This document shows, in pieces, positions 41,736 through 56,000 of a stretch of DNA of 64,000 bases. The DNA is taken from assembly GCA_029207755.1 (NCBI GenBank), contig JARCOQ010000002.1, positions 7,254,001-7,318,000 on the forward strand, given 5' to 3'. Within the stretch, counting starts at the first letter, position 1. Each line of letters begins with the position of its first letter. Source of the stretch: Chamaea fasciata (taxonomy: Eukaryota; Chordata; Aves; Passeriformes; Sylviidae). A program made the translations under genes and the position numbers. The notes beneath the pieces are model-generated. The model searched no databases. It saw only the letters and a program-made list of their open reading frames with translations, and was not told where the DNA came from.

Positions 41736-43660
41736 TATGGCAAACACTGAATGAAACTTCATGAGTTTCATCCCTGCCCTCTGCCAGTGCTCCTGTTTGA
41801 CCTTGCCTATGGGCACCTCCATGTCCCCTCTCATCAGCTGCTCTCACGGGCCTCCTTTTCCACTCTCAAGTTTTCTCCAGTGTCTTCTCAGGGGAATTAA
41901 AAAAGAGGCAGTCTCCAAGCAATGGCTGTAGGATGGTAACCTCAAGTACTGCAGAAATACAAATTCATTATTGTCGGTGTATTAAAATAAATAGATAAAA
42001 ATAAATATGAGGGGAATGAGGTCCTGAATTTACAGACTGCCATATAAAGAGTCCCTTGAATATTCTCAGAGTCAGTGGATTTTGTCCCCTGAAGGTGGTG
42101 AAGTCCCCTGAAGCAGTGACTGACTGGCAAAGCACACATTTGTCATGAGCTAAAGCTTTTATTCCAGTGACAGAAAAGGAAATAGATTTTAGGAAAGTAT
42201 CTGTGTATTTTCATTAAAAGCATCTGTCATGTGATCCTGGGAGAAAAAAAGGATCATGATTAGGCTATATTGAAAAAAAAGTCACAAAGTTTAATTTCAG
42301 AGGAAAATTGGGGTTTTCACAGTCCTCCATTCTGTGCCAGCCATCCAATCATTCTCACTTATACCAGAAATGGTTTGGTTGCAGATCACACTTATAGAAG
42401 CAAATTGATTCTCGGTGTCTGTGATGAACAAAATACATGCACATGTAAGTTATATATATGCATATATATTTCTTCATCCAAAATCCCAGAGCTAATGTAG
42501 GGTCATTGTTGAGCACTCTGTTCAAAGGTACACTTAAACACAAAAAACCCTTTTAAACATTACATTTTTAACTTGATATATAATTCAAAAGGATGTTGGA
42601 TAAATGAAATGTTTTTAAAAAATGTGGCAGATTCACCAGTTTAACTTCTGTGCAGAGACATATACGCATCTTTGCCATACACACAGCTCAAAATTAATAC
42701 CATGTGCCAAATAAACTTTTACAGATGTTCGGCAGCCGAGTTCAAAGAAACTGCATTGTGTCTTCCTTGATATATACCAGCCAAATGTATAAAAACAAAG
42801 AGATGTCAAGATATCAAATGAAGTGTCCATTTGCTGATGTTCAGATAAATGAGAGATGCAGGGCTGCTAATAGTCTTTCTTTCTTTCCCACTTAAATTAC
42901 ATTCAAACGATACGTTGCAGTTATTTTGAGCCTCCATCATGATGCATTCCAGCTAATCTATGACATGTTTTAAAGTGACTTTTCCCTGTGGCTTTTTCTA
43001 CAAAAATACTGGATATTTCTATATCACAGTACATGTGCAAAATCCTCCCCTGAGAAACTTGTGTGCCAGCATAGAAACTGTCACACTTTCTCTCAGCATT
43101 ACATGTATTATTGAGAGAAAAACGCACTCCTTTTGGGGTGGGGTCACGTCTAGAAATTTGATCACAACATAAATTAGGGTTTTTGCTTGGTAAAACCAGT
43201 AATATCCTAGAAAAGGTAAGCCTTAATAAGGCATTACCTCTACTTTTATTTTTTATTGCTTTGGAGGCAGTTCCACCGCAAATTCATGTAATAAATCTAA
43301 AAATCTTTTAATTAAGCCTGTAACTGTACATAAAATTTAATTCATCATGTCCTGTTGACCACTCACATGTCCCATACTTGTGTTCCCATTAATGCATTTT
43401 CCCTAAGGCCCTTTCTAACATTCTTGCCTTTTGAACATTTGAGCATCTCCAATTACTTTTTAAAAGTAATATTAAAAAAGACCCACAAAACTTTCCGCCT
43501 TCACCAGGAAATGTTTCCTTTCTTTCTCTTCACTGTGGATTTCCCATTTATCTCTCTATCCCTAAAACACCCCCATGCACAGCCCCCCAAATTACACTTC
43601 CCTGAGGTACAGGACAAGCAAGATTCAGTCCCAAAATAGTGACGGGTTTAAAGTTTAATA

Positions 43661-43700
43661 TTTCACAGCCTGTCAGGGTTGGAAGGAAAGGCTTTTTAGC
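43661..43700 (-). mobile_element. Possible CR1 terminal relic
   Basis: TTTCACAGCCTGTCAGGGTT followed by GGAAGGAAAGGC resembles the reverse complement of a CR1 end (tcacagaat…gggttggaagggac). The match is short and imperfect and could be chance. Confidence 0.3.
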
Positions 43701-44230
43701 ATTCAGTGAGCTACAAATTCCCTTTCCAAAAAGAAAGATCCTTCTCCTACTCTGTTATTCACTCTCTCACTATACCCATGTACACAGATCTAGATATGCA
43801 CCCAGTCTAATACATATCTCTTTGTATATATCAATCACGGGTAGATTAGACAACTTTTGAAGATTTCTACAGTCTATTGCTTCCAATTTTCCTTTATTTT
43901 CTAGTATCACACAGGTGGATCCATTCCATTGGAGGGAAAAGATGAGAAACACCACCAATGCAACTGAGAAATAATTCAAGGGAGTTTTCTGCAAGCTAGA
44001 TTTTTCTTCCATGCAAGTTTTGTGGTACATAGCAAATTCACATAACATAAAAGATGTAACCTAATGGTTTTATTCTCATTTCCTTAGGACAAACTGCAGA
44101 AGTAATTTACAGCTTTCACACCCAATAACATCCAAAGTTTTTGCCAATAAAAACTAGCACTACCCCTTCATGATTTCTTCCTCTCTTAAATCTAAAATTT
44201 CCCCTCCTAAAACAGAGACTATGGTTATTA

Positions 44231-44267
44231 CTACTACTACTAAAAAAAAAAAAAAAAAAAAAAAAAA
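44231..44267. repeat. (CTA)n followed by A26
   Basis: Four CTA units run into twenty-six A. On the minus strand this is a T26 run. Length is probably variable. Confidence 0.92.
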
Positions 44268-47200
44268 GACGACCATTTTTTGTGTTTGTTTTTTGTTATT
44301 TTTTTTAAAATAAGTGAGAGTTCATTAGAAAACACAATTTTGTAGAGCAGTGAAATTAATGAAGTCAGATTTCTTGCAGGTTTCTCTCTCACAGCCAGCC
44401 ACTCCAGCACCTAACAAGGTAGCTTTCCATTAGTTAGGTCATTTCCAACATCTCTGTTCCCTGGTGCCCCACAAGGACTGAACTCATGCACGTTACTTCC
44501 TCCAAAGTCTCTCATTCTCCAGCTGTCTTTCCTAGGTGCCTGCATTCCAGGAAATTTGTAGGAATGGATTAGTCCCAGAAACTAGGCCCTGTCTTCAGAT
44601 TTGGTTGAAGCTGTCCAGTGAGTTAAAAGCTCTGTGGTTGTGGGAAACACCCACACTCATGTGGCTGCACGTGTGCACGCACACCCCGGCACATACAGTG
44701 TAATCACATAAAACTCATTTCCTTCGGAAACCAGGCTCACGGCGATTTAGCAGCTGCAGATGTGAACACAGTTATGAAAAGCAGCTGCATGGGTTTTTCA
44801 TGAAGCAAACAAACATAAGGTCAAAACACATGCAGGTTCTTTTAACAAAGCTCAACTGGTGAGCCTTTGAAATATTTACATGAATATTTTAAGTATCTTC
44901 TTTCTGTGGGGCAGAGGACATACATCTTGACATCAGTTCATGAACGGCATGTTTCTTATTTTCTCTGGGTCGAATTCTTCCCAACTGAAGTCAACAGAAG
45001 CTTTATCTTTGACTTTTAGATCTACAGTCAGGATTTCTTCCTCTGAGTATCTTGATATGATTTATCTGGGTGTGCTCATAACCCTTGCTCTCTGACTGCA
45101 CTTATATAAATAATGTTTTCATATGTATTTCATGCAACAAATATATTTGAGCTAATCTATCACTGACAAAATACCTAAGAAAATCCTTGTAACAAAATGA
45201 ATTGGAACCCAGAGACATTTGGAAACAAGTATCGCCACAAAACAGCCCTATGGTTTTAACTAGGGAGATGAGCTTTTCACTTCTTCTGACAATGGAACAC
45301 AGTTTGGGCTCTCTTCTGAGAGCCATTTAGCAAATACTTTGTTACATCCAACTTCAAAAGCCATCTGGAAAATATACTGGGGCATGTGTCATCCTGGTAA
45401 CAAAGAAACAGAAAACTCCGAGGGATCCTGAGGGGCAACAGAATCCAGCCCTACTGTCTCCTCTTTCACTATGCCAGAGACATTTAATCCAGAGAAGTCC
45501 AGAGCACACCCACCTTTTATACTCCTCGGTTCTCTCATCTGCTTCAGAAAGCTCAAGAAGGAACCAAGCAAGGTTAAAGTTAAAGCAAGGCTCTAATTAA
45601 CCATCCCCCTCAAGACATCTCATGCTCAAGAATCTGTGCCAAGTATTACTTTATACATGGTTTGACAGTATTGGATCCCAGGACATCACAGGAGCTACAT
45701 TTCCTTTTCAAGGAAAGCTGCCTGCACTGAACTTCCACAGTTCGAGTATTTCAGCTAACAACAGTACCACTAGCTGGACTTCCAGAGGTAAAAAGGGTTA
45801 TCTTAATCTATGAAAAATGCAGTAAAAAAAACCCCAAAAAAGTTGCAACTATATTTTGTAATACTTTACCACTAAGGGCACAGTTTTTCAGTGTACTGAC
45901 CAGTTTCATAGGAGATGAGAGGGTTTGGGCTGTAACTTTTAACTCTCTGGCTGATCTCTTGATGAATAAAATATCTACCCCTCCTCTCCCAATGGGATCT
46001 AGGAATAGTAACATTTTTTAAATAATAATCAGTCAGAATTTTAACAGCTACCTCAGTTGTGGGTTGCTTTCCCAAATCTCCTTTTTGTATAAAGTGAGAC
46101 TCAAAACTCCAATCACCTCTGCAACGCAGATCTGGGTAAAAGTTAAAAGAGATGAAGAGACAAACGCACCCACTGTTGAGTGCACTGTCAATCACATCTC
46201 CTCAGCCGACAAACTGAAAATAAAAGACCATTATTATGATTTACAGTGAAGCACAGATACCCCACAGTACCATAACTTCTCAATATCAGAAAACAAATAC
46301 AAAGTTCAGTACAGCCTTGGTGATTACCAGCCATAGTTAACTGGGATCAGTTATCTAAACTGAAATATATTCAGCTCACTCTGTAGTTTCCAAACACTGT
46401 TTTGCTCTTCGAAAAAGAAAAGAGTGCCATGTACTTTTACTGGTCCAATTTCTATTTGGTCGAACAGAGAGTATTTTTCCAGATCTGAATGCATAAACCA
46501 GTTGTTGAGACAAGGCCTCTTAAACTGAGTGCAACTCTGTAAGTGCCTGCACGTATCCCTGCTTGAAACACCATTCTCAGTTTTACACCTTCTTCTCACT
46601 CTGTCACATTTGACCTTTCAGAAATGCTGGGGGCTCATCTGGATTATTATTAGGAATCTGAATAGTAAACATTTCTTAACAACATGTGAGATTTAAAGTA
46701 CTTCAGTAGAGATGACAATGCAGTAAGAGCTTGGTAAAATGCATGCCACCTCCAAGGTGAGCACCTGCTCTTCCCCTGAAGGAGGGGAAGGAAAGGCAAG
46801 TTCAAGTCAGAAAATGAAGATATGAAATGTAAACATCATCAGAATTAACTCCATCTAGGATGACCTACTAACATTTTAATTGCATTTTCAGCAAAACACA
46901 GCTCATAATTAATGATGCCACCAAATTTGCAGAGACACAAGTAGAGTGCCCAGATTAATTCTGAAGGCTTGCTTGCTGCCAGTGTTTGTCTGATGTATTG
47001 GGAGTATTATTAGAAGCCAGTAATCATGGAAGAAGGTCGATCTGAGAAGTTGGTCAGCAGTGTTCGTGCTTGAGAAGTCTTATCAGTGCTCCTGGTTGAG
47101 AAAGATCACTAGTACCCAATCTTCTTTAGTGTTTGGGATTAGAATGGTGTTCTAATGACATCTTCTTGCCTTTTTTTTTTTTTCCAATTCAAATTCTAGT

Positions 47201-47891
47201 TTTGTAAGCACATGCCTCTTCTTTTACTTTGCTAGAAGAATACACTTCTTTGTGTCTACAATATTGTAAGATAACAGAAAGACTAACATGACCTGACAGT
47301 TATCAAACACATTTACTAGAAAGATATCCCCACCACACTTTGAAATATGTTAATATTACCTGATGATTTTTGTCCTCCCAGATGTGTTCTGGATTCTTGG
47401 AACCAGGATGTGGATTTTAGCTTGAGGCTGCTGTCAGAGCAATGAAATGCCACCTTCCACTGCAGCTCACAAACTGACACACAACTGCATGTGCTGGAGA
47501 ACACAAGGTCAGATCACAATACCAGCAGCACCACCTTGACCTTGCAAGACAGTTATTTATCCCACTGAAAAGTTCAGTAATGCTTCCTACAGTTTATTTG
47601 AAAGAAGAGGAAAAAACCTTCCCCCATCTGTTTTGCCTGGTTTCATTCTGTATTCTCATACCTACAGACACTATTAAAAATTGTCCTGGTATGCATTTCT
47701 CTGCAGTAAAACTCACACCACTTTTTTGCCATCAAAATGTTAGTCCAGCCCCTATCCAAAGAAGAGGAAGTAATGACTACACATTTCTCCTGGTTTGCAA
47801 AACCAAAAGTAAACCAAAATCTAAACTAAAGGAAAACTTCTGTTTCCCTAAGTGAATCCTTAAAGTAAAGCAAATAAAACCTATTTTCTTT

Positions 47892-47893
<2 letters not shown>

Positions 47894-47922
<29 letters not shown>
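47894..47922. repeat. T29 homopolymer
   Basis: Twenty-nine T, preceded by mixed T/C. On the ROBO1 sense strand this is A29. It could be the tail of an old retrocopy, but I recognise no element or gene beside it. Confidence 0.93.
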
Positions 47923-48702
47923 CATCTGCCTCAGGGTTGGCACATTCTGAAACAACTTGCCAGTGCTTGGCTGCTTATTTCACTAGAAAGAAAAAAATAA
48001 AAAATAGTAATAATTTAAAAAATATTTTTAAAAGTAATTTTAAAAAAACTCTTTGGTTCCAGAAAAGGTGTTTTTCCCCGCCTGGAAGCTTTCTCAATTC
48101 CTTGTGAGTCCTGATGCCTTTTTGTCTGGACAGTTCAGACACCTCTGGGCTAGGCCAGCTTTCTGCAGTCCTCCCAATTTCCTTGCTCTGCTTCTTGGAT
48201 CAAGTTCCCAAACTTCTACACTCCTAAGCATTCTCACACCTCCTGCCTTTTGCATGGTTGCTGGGATGATTCTGGCACCGTTGGGGTTTTTTTCTCAGTT
48301 CCTTTCCAGCAATGAGTCAATCTGTGGTGCAGCACAAGTCTCAGCACAGCAGCTGCCTTCATCTTCCTCTTCCTTTAACGAGCAATACTCTGCTTAGCAT
48401 CTCACACTAGGCCAAGCTTTAAAACGAGTTGTAGAGGTCAGCAGCAGCTCCGCTGCCTTTTGTCTGGAGTTCACCATTCCTTCAAGGCTTGTTCCAGCTC
48501 TCACAGGTAGTGTTCCAACACAGATAGGTTTTCTTTACCCTTCCAGCAAGCTTTCAGATGTAGGTGCCTACTTAGATGGCAAAGCCAACAGCTGAGATTA
48601 CGCTGGCAGACTGATAAGAAAATATGGCACAGCATACTTGAAAGATGGGAGGTTGCTTTAGATTTCATCTACCGAAAAAACCTACTCACCTGCACATGCA
48701 CA

Positions 48703-48726
48703 TTTCTCTCTCTCTTTTTTTTTTTT
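48703..48726. repeat. (CT)n T12 pyrimidine tract
   Basis: TTTCTCTCTCTC followed by T12 and AG. It resembles a plus-strand acceptor, but no exon is supported. Confidence 0.85.
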
Positions 48727-51700
48727 AGCCCCAGAAGTCAATGTGGCCATGGAATACTGAAATGAATCTAACTTTGTATCCTAATGTTTGTATCCATTGT
48801 TTAAACTTGATTTCATTCTGATATGAATTTCTCAACCTTAATGAATTTAAGCATGCCAGGAGTTCTTCTATGAGACCTATGCTGTTAGTACGATACAGAA
48901 ACTAGGGGGGAAAAAACCTTAATAGGAGTCAGAAAATTTATTCTTGTATTGGCAAAATACCTGACTTAGAAATCCAGGAATATTTATATAAAATACTTTT
49001 GCTTGCTGCTCTTACAGAACAACCTCTTAAAGATCTCAAAGACCTCTTAAAGACAGCTCTTCAATTTAATTTAGAACAAAACCCACACATCGTATTATTT
49101 TTCTGTACCATCAAATATCCATTCACTTGGAATTCAGCAGTAGTCACAAAGCCACTACTGAAGGCCTGAGATAACCAGGACGATCATGCACCAAATTTCA
49201 AGAACGCAAGCAGCCCATTTATCTTAATGTGGAGCACAGGTGCCACTGGCACACGTTATCAGTTCAATGTGTTTTTTTATGTTTTCAAATACTGAAGATA
49301 CAACTACCACCATGAAGATGGAAACAAGTCTTCCTTTACAGTTCCTTACACAGCTTTTTTCCTTTTTTGTGCATTACAATCATTGTTCATATCCTATCAA
49401 TCCTGCTTTCATGTCTTCCCTATTAAAATACCTTTTCCCGAATAAAACATTTTTTTTTTAAATTAGTTAGTCTTTTCTGTTGCCCTGAATTGTCATATCA
49501 CAAGAAGATGTGGATGAGATTAGGAGTTGAAGTGGAATCCAACATAGGATTCTGGCACATGAAGGTTATTTGTCACATGGATATTCATGCCATATCAAGC
49601 CATTTTATTCATGGCTACAAGGGAAATATCTGCCAGGTCTAAGAGTGATAAGGAATAACCTGCCCTGCTACTAAAAAAAAGGAAGGCTGCATTCTATTCA
49701 AAGGCTGCTGATAAGACTTAATGAACTGAGATTTCATAATCGAGAAATGATGGATAATGTAGACCTAATATATTCCACATTCACAAAAGCATCAAGAAAA
49801 TACGTCAAAAAGAGAATCAAGCTTTTTTTTCTTCTCTTTCCCTCAGAGGTATTTGCAGTCCTGAATAAAAATATGGCTAAAACAATTTTAAACAATTCTC
49901 AATATCAACTTTTCCAGAGATTCTATTTTTAAATTCTGATCTTGTGATTCCATTCCCTCTCCTACACATGCTTTTGCAAGCATTATTAAAACACTATTTT
50001 AAACCACGATGGAGAATGCAGAGAGGGCCTCAAAATAGTAGCTTTGCTGACCATTTTCACAGAAAAGAGGTTAAGTCACATAAATTTTAATAGGACTCTT
50101 GCTGGTCATTTCAGAGAGAAACAAAGCTGGTTGGTGGCACAGAAAAGAAGGATGGTATTAGAAGTTAAAGGAGGAGAAAACAGAAAAACCTTTTCACTGG
50201 CAATAAACAACAAGCTTGACCTTTTGGAGGAGGGCACTCCTTCCTAGCACTGCATCTCAAATGAGCTGAAAAGGAGATCTTAGCAGCACAGAATGATTTA
50301 TAAAATGACAAACCCTGCAGCAGGAGAGAAGAGGGAGCCCCAAATGACAATGGACAAAGGAATTAATCCCCATGACTGTGGGCAGTGTTTCACTTCCAGT
50401 GAAGTCTGCAACCAAAAACATTTGCATCTGCATCCTGACTGAACTCCTTTGCAATTCTGTTCAGCAAAGGCCTCGCTCTGCATCTGCACTGGAATGAAAT
50501 GAAACCCCTGTATTGCTAAGTAAGTCCCTGACACTTCATCTGGCTACAACCAGTGCAGTCCTGGCTGGTTTTAGTTTTGGAGGTATTGAGACGTAGGAGT
50601 TTCAAAGCCAACAGAAATCTCAGGAAACAAACAGAACTTCCATTCCTGATCAAGCCCGTCGCGCCACAGCCCTTCAAAAAACTTGCAGCCTTGTCAACAG
50701 TTTTCCTTTCAAAATATATTGCTGAATCCAAAAGTTAATCTAAAACACTTTTAGTTGGCTGGGAACTGCTACTTCTCAACCCAACCCTAATTGAGCCAGC
50801 ACTTTTTTTCTTTTCTCGTCTCAGTAACTGAGTTGTATTCTTGAAAAGATTGTTAAAGTATGTTACAAGACTTGTCCTTCACAGCAGCGATATCAGAGTG
50901 GTAAGCAACGAGGCTTTCATCTTAGTGAATAAAGTGGGATAACCACGTGTTGTACAAGAATAATTGGCTGAAGTGATCAATATGATTGGCTTCCACTCGT
51001 GTGGTTTTCGCAGCCACACAAATCAGTTTGCGTTTGCCTAATCCCTCTGCTGGCATTAAATAACCAAACGTGTAATTTGGGATTGGCATTTAAAAAAACA
51101 TTAAAACCAATTAAGGGCAATAACTGCTACAAGTGTTCCCAGGAATGCCAAAGGAAAAGCTTGATACCAAGATTTCAAAATTGCTTAAAGACATTAAGGA
51201 AGAAAAGAAAAAAGCAAGGCAAGGAAAAAAAAAATTCTATGTAAACAAATGTATCAAGTGAAAAAATTCTTCTGTAAAATGCATTGGAAAAGTTACTTTG
51301 TTTTGTAACTACTTTCATAATTCAGCTCTTATGTTACCCGTAATGCTCCCACGTCTGTGTAGGACAAAGGGAACTCTGCATCCAAAAAAGTGATACATAT
51401 GGTTTTAATTGCTTTTTGCAGGAAAGTCAGGGTCCAATGTAAAGAAAAGTTATTCCAAACTCCAGCTTGCAAACCAGGTTTTCATGTGAAAATTTCCAGT
51501 AAAAAAGCAGCAACAGATGTAGCTGAGGCTATAAACTGGCTTGGGACAATTTTTTTCAGTCTCTCCACTCCCAATCAACTACCATCCACTTCTGCCTAAA
51601 CAACACCGGTTTTACATAGTGCAGTCAAGGCTTCCCTCACAAAATCTCTTCCCAGAAATAATCAGCTGTACTCACAGCAATGTCCAATACCTTCCTTCTC

Positions 51701-52918
51701 CTTCTGCTCTCTTTTTTAAAAGTCCTATATGCCTGATTCTGTTTCCCTTTCATTCCTGGAATCGACCATTTGATATACAGTATCATTTTAAAATAAGGTG
51801 GTGAAATATAGAAATACAGAAAGCTAGTGCACAGCAAGGAAGCTGTCTCTTCTGACACTAAGAGCAGCAAAAGAATTCAACTTTGAAAGTCTATAAAATA
51901 TAAATAAAATCCAGTGTTTTCCTAACTTGATTCCTTGGTCTTGGCTAGAGTCACGGCATTAGGCACTGAGTAAAACCTTCACTGACAGAAACTGTATGCA
52001 ATCACACAGTACAGCTTTACCGCCCTCAGAATAAATGCCACCTTTTTCTTAAATATATTAATCAAAGAATTTTCATAGGTGAGGAGTATCTGCTGTTATG
52101 TCCTCTACTCTTCCAACTACCTGTAACATGTTTAATTCTGCAAAGGAACCATTCTTCTGTGAGGGGAAAGCAGGGGAATGCAAAGCTAAATGCTGGGGCC
52201 AATGTAAAGGTTAGCAGAGGACATGGGAAGAAACATTTCAAACTTCAAGAAAGAAGAAAGATGATGTGAGAGATAATGAAGATATTAGCATAGGGGAAAA
52301 AAAGGTAAATACCTTATTATGAGTGAAAGTAAGATTTTTTGGGTCTAATAAATAAATAGACTAAGCACACCAGAATGAAATAAAAATAATAAAATACAGA
52401 CAATAAAAGCAGCAATTAAAAATCCTGCATAGCTTGTTGAAATTTTTCAAAGTGTTGACAACCATATTTAGTGAAGATAGTTCCTATTTGTTAAAAATTT
52501 CCTGTCAAACTATAAATATAAAAATTTTGTTTTGTCATGATTCACAGAAGGTCTGAATTGTTAGCATCTGTGACAGATACAGAATAAGGAACTATACCAC
52601 AAGTTAAAATGCTAATACATTTTGTGGTTGCAAGCACTACAAAATGGCATCTGAATGAACTCCCTCCAGATCACATCCTCACTTGTATTTTCAATAAAAG
52701 TAGGAATGTAATGGTTAAAATATGGAGTGAAGAAAAAAAAATTACGAAGATGCATTTCTTCAGGCTTTTGTTTTTCTGTGAATGTATTCTTTAACTGCTA
52801 CATACTTGGGTCTGGGATTATACAGTTTTCAGGTCCTTTATATCTGTTTTTCTGATATATTAATAAATATGTTCAGAATTTAGACTTTCAAAATGACATT
52901 CCATTTATAACCAAGGGG

Positions 52919-53001
52919 AAAAAAAAAACCAAAAAAAAACCCCCAAAAAACCCACCAAAAACGAAAAACCCAAAGCCTAAAGAAAAGAAAACCAAACAGA
53001 A
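52919..53001. repeat. A/C-rich low-complexity tract
   Basis: A10 then CCA9-C5-A6-CCCACC and similar for about 80 bp. Composition is similar to the tract at 40.4 kb. Confidence 0.88.
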
Positions 53002-56000
53002 ATGCAAACATTGTAAATGCTGACTTAATATGCAACCCCCTGAAAATGCATAAAAAGAAGTTCATTTTAACTTATAGTCAACTTAATGTAATTTAGATAT
53101 CTTGCATTTAATGAAAGAGGATTTACCAGCAACATCTAAGTGAACTGGAGGATATGAAATTACTTGAAAAGCAACAAGGCTTTCCTTCCCTGCATATTCT
53201 TACTACGCCACTGTACAGATCCTTGGCTTAGCATGACAGCTTTTCACTTGAGAACACCTGAAAACAGCCTTTGGTTCAACAATGCTATTTTTCCTGTGAT
53301 CAAAATTCTTGGTAGTCATCTCATTAACAAAAAACCCAGAATTTCTCAGTTTGAAACTGAACTCAGAGAGTATTTTATGTGAAAAGATAGCCCAGAATTG
53401 ATCTGATGAGCTGTACAGTCTAGCAAACTGAATCAATAGCAGTGATGCATTTAAAGACAATCTGAGAAATGCTTTTTGCTGCTCTCCTTAAGTAAGTTTG
53501 CACTCCGTTCTCTTAAGGCTTAGATTAAAAGCAGGAAAAGAAATGAAAAGACAAAATACCCAAGGTTTTCAAATAATTTTCACTTTATCATTTCAGGTTC
53601 TTTATGGGCCATTCACAGTCTATGTATAATTCTACTACAATTCAATGACTTCAAATTGTGAATCCTACCTGTGACTGTATCTTCAATCTGAGAGAAAAAG
53701 GTCTGAGTTGCCAATACTTAAGTTGCTAACTATGTATTTTCAGTTGGTTTTAAAGCACAGGTAATCAAATTAATAGATGTTGGCATGGAAAAAACTGAAG
53801 CAGCCCAGCAACAGCTATCTTTATAGTTGTTCAAGAAACATTAGCAGTAAATTCATATACTTTAAACAGTAAATTCCTGGCTGTAACTGGTGATATCCAG
53901 CTCTTTGGAGACTTCAGAAACATGTATCCTCTTGAGCATTAATTTGGCTGGAGGTTGGAAATATCAACAGTTTATGGACTAAAGCACAAGAACAACAAAA
54001 AAGAAACCTTGTTTATATGAACACAGCAGCCATCAGACATTTGTTAATGTTCTATAAAGGGCTCCCAAAGTTCATTAAAAAGTATATCAGCCTTTCTGCT
54101 CCCTTTTTGAGAAAAAGCATGTTGCCTCTGTACCTGATGACAAGGATGTACTGGAAAGGTTTTTGGGTATCTCCAAACTGCTCCATGACGAACAGCAGCA
54201 GCATTGCCTCCATCGTGCCCCTCAGAGGGAGGCTACTTATCACTTGACCACTGGGATTTGTGTAATAAATGGTAACACTGAACTTCTGCAATACATCGCT
54301 GCTGTTACTTCCATTTTCTGTGCCTCTGTTTCCCCTCTTTGTCTGCCTCTGCAGCAACATTTTAATGCCCATTCTCCTGGTAGGGAAGTGTGACACAGGA
54401 GAGGACTTTGGATCTGAAAATAAAAGAGGTCTGTGGGCAAGCGTCCTGTCCTTGTGCTTTACTGCCACCAGGGCCAAACGCACAAAATTACATTACGATG
54501 TTGTGTCATGCAGGTTCTACAACTGCCCCACATCACCTGTGAGGCTGGTGGTTTATTCTTTACAGTGCTTGCCTAGAGGATTTCTCAAGGCAAACAGCAG
54601 CAGAAGCCAGACAAGATACTTTTATAGCAGGAAGCTTTGCAGGGTGTAAATCTGGGGAAGAGAACCAGACTATCTTCTGTCCCATGGGAATCTCTCTACT
54701 GGCTGCCTGGCAAACAAGAAATCTTGCTCCAATACCTACACATTTTGTTTTAAGACAATTCCTCAACTCAATGCTTCTTATTTTTATCTGAATACAGGCA
54801 TTTTCCTTAATCTGAGATGAAAATAAATACCAGAAAAGGGATAATAATGTCCTATGGTCTAGAGGAAAGTCAAGAAGACTTGACCTTCACCTGTGAGGAA
54901 GGTTTAGGACAAAGAAATCAAGTGTACAAATACATACGTTTTCAACTCCTCCTTTTATACAAATCAAATTTCTAGACACCTAAAGCATGTGCAGCTTCAC
55001 TATATGAGATCTTCTGATGTGAATGTTCCTAAAGTCAACATCATGCCTGAGAAATTCTCTGAAACCCACTGTTAATAAAAGCCATGAACTGAAGTATACT
55101 AAGAAAATGCCTAATTTCGTTCATAGATGATTGAAAACAATTTATTGAACAAAGGAACAAAAGCAGTTCAGATACTTACCACCAAAATAATTACAAAACA
55201 TTGAAGTTACCATGTGGCAATAACAGAGTGGCTGAAATGATGACAAATTTGCATTTGTTCTACTGAAATAAAGAATTCAAAATCCTGATTCTGCTACTGT
55301 GAACACTTGGTTGTGGGATCTGGCTACTTTCTGTAAGCAAGTTTCAGGACATCTGTGGGATGATCACTTCCCAATTTTTTGATTTCTTCTAAAAAGGAAT
55401 TACCTTATTTTTTTCTTTCAATATAGGTTTCCCTAAGTTCATTTATTCACAATGATTTTATATTCTAACTATTTTATTTACTTCCAGAGCATTCTTTGGT
55501 TATCCAAGCTTGATTTTTTCCTTCTTACTTTTGAAACCTATAGTCTCCATTACTACTTATTTGATTACAACGTACATCAACATTGAAGAATTTACTTTGT
55601 TCTTTTGTTATAAAATTTAAAAAAAATTACAATTCCTGTCCCTATTGATTTTTTTGTCTTTTTTAGTTAACATTCCCAATTCTAATAATATCTTTTTTCT
55701 TCCCCTCATTTTCTTTCCTATCTGAAAAACCTAATAGCACAGCATACCATAATTCTATACTTCTCATGTGGCTGTAACAAAATACAGTGGGAAATACTTA
55801 ATTTTATAGCTTCATAATTAAGATAAGTGAAGCTGAATGAAGAGTTGGTCCCATAAAACTAAAGAAAACCAAAGAAAGATTTGTAATTAGTATGGGCTCA
55901 TAAAGATGCTATAGTGTAAAAGTACATTTTTGAACATTATAGAACATTCTTCTAAGGCCAATGGAAATTAATATTTACAAATTGTTCTGAATCTTTTTTT

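Noticed and set aside
54052..54483. 143-codon open frame on the minus strand (same strand as ROBO1)
   Set aside because: Overlapped by several other frames on both strands, no ROBO-like Ig or FN3 motif, and no clear flanking splice sites.
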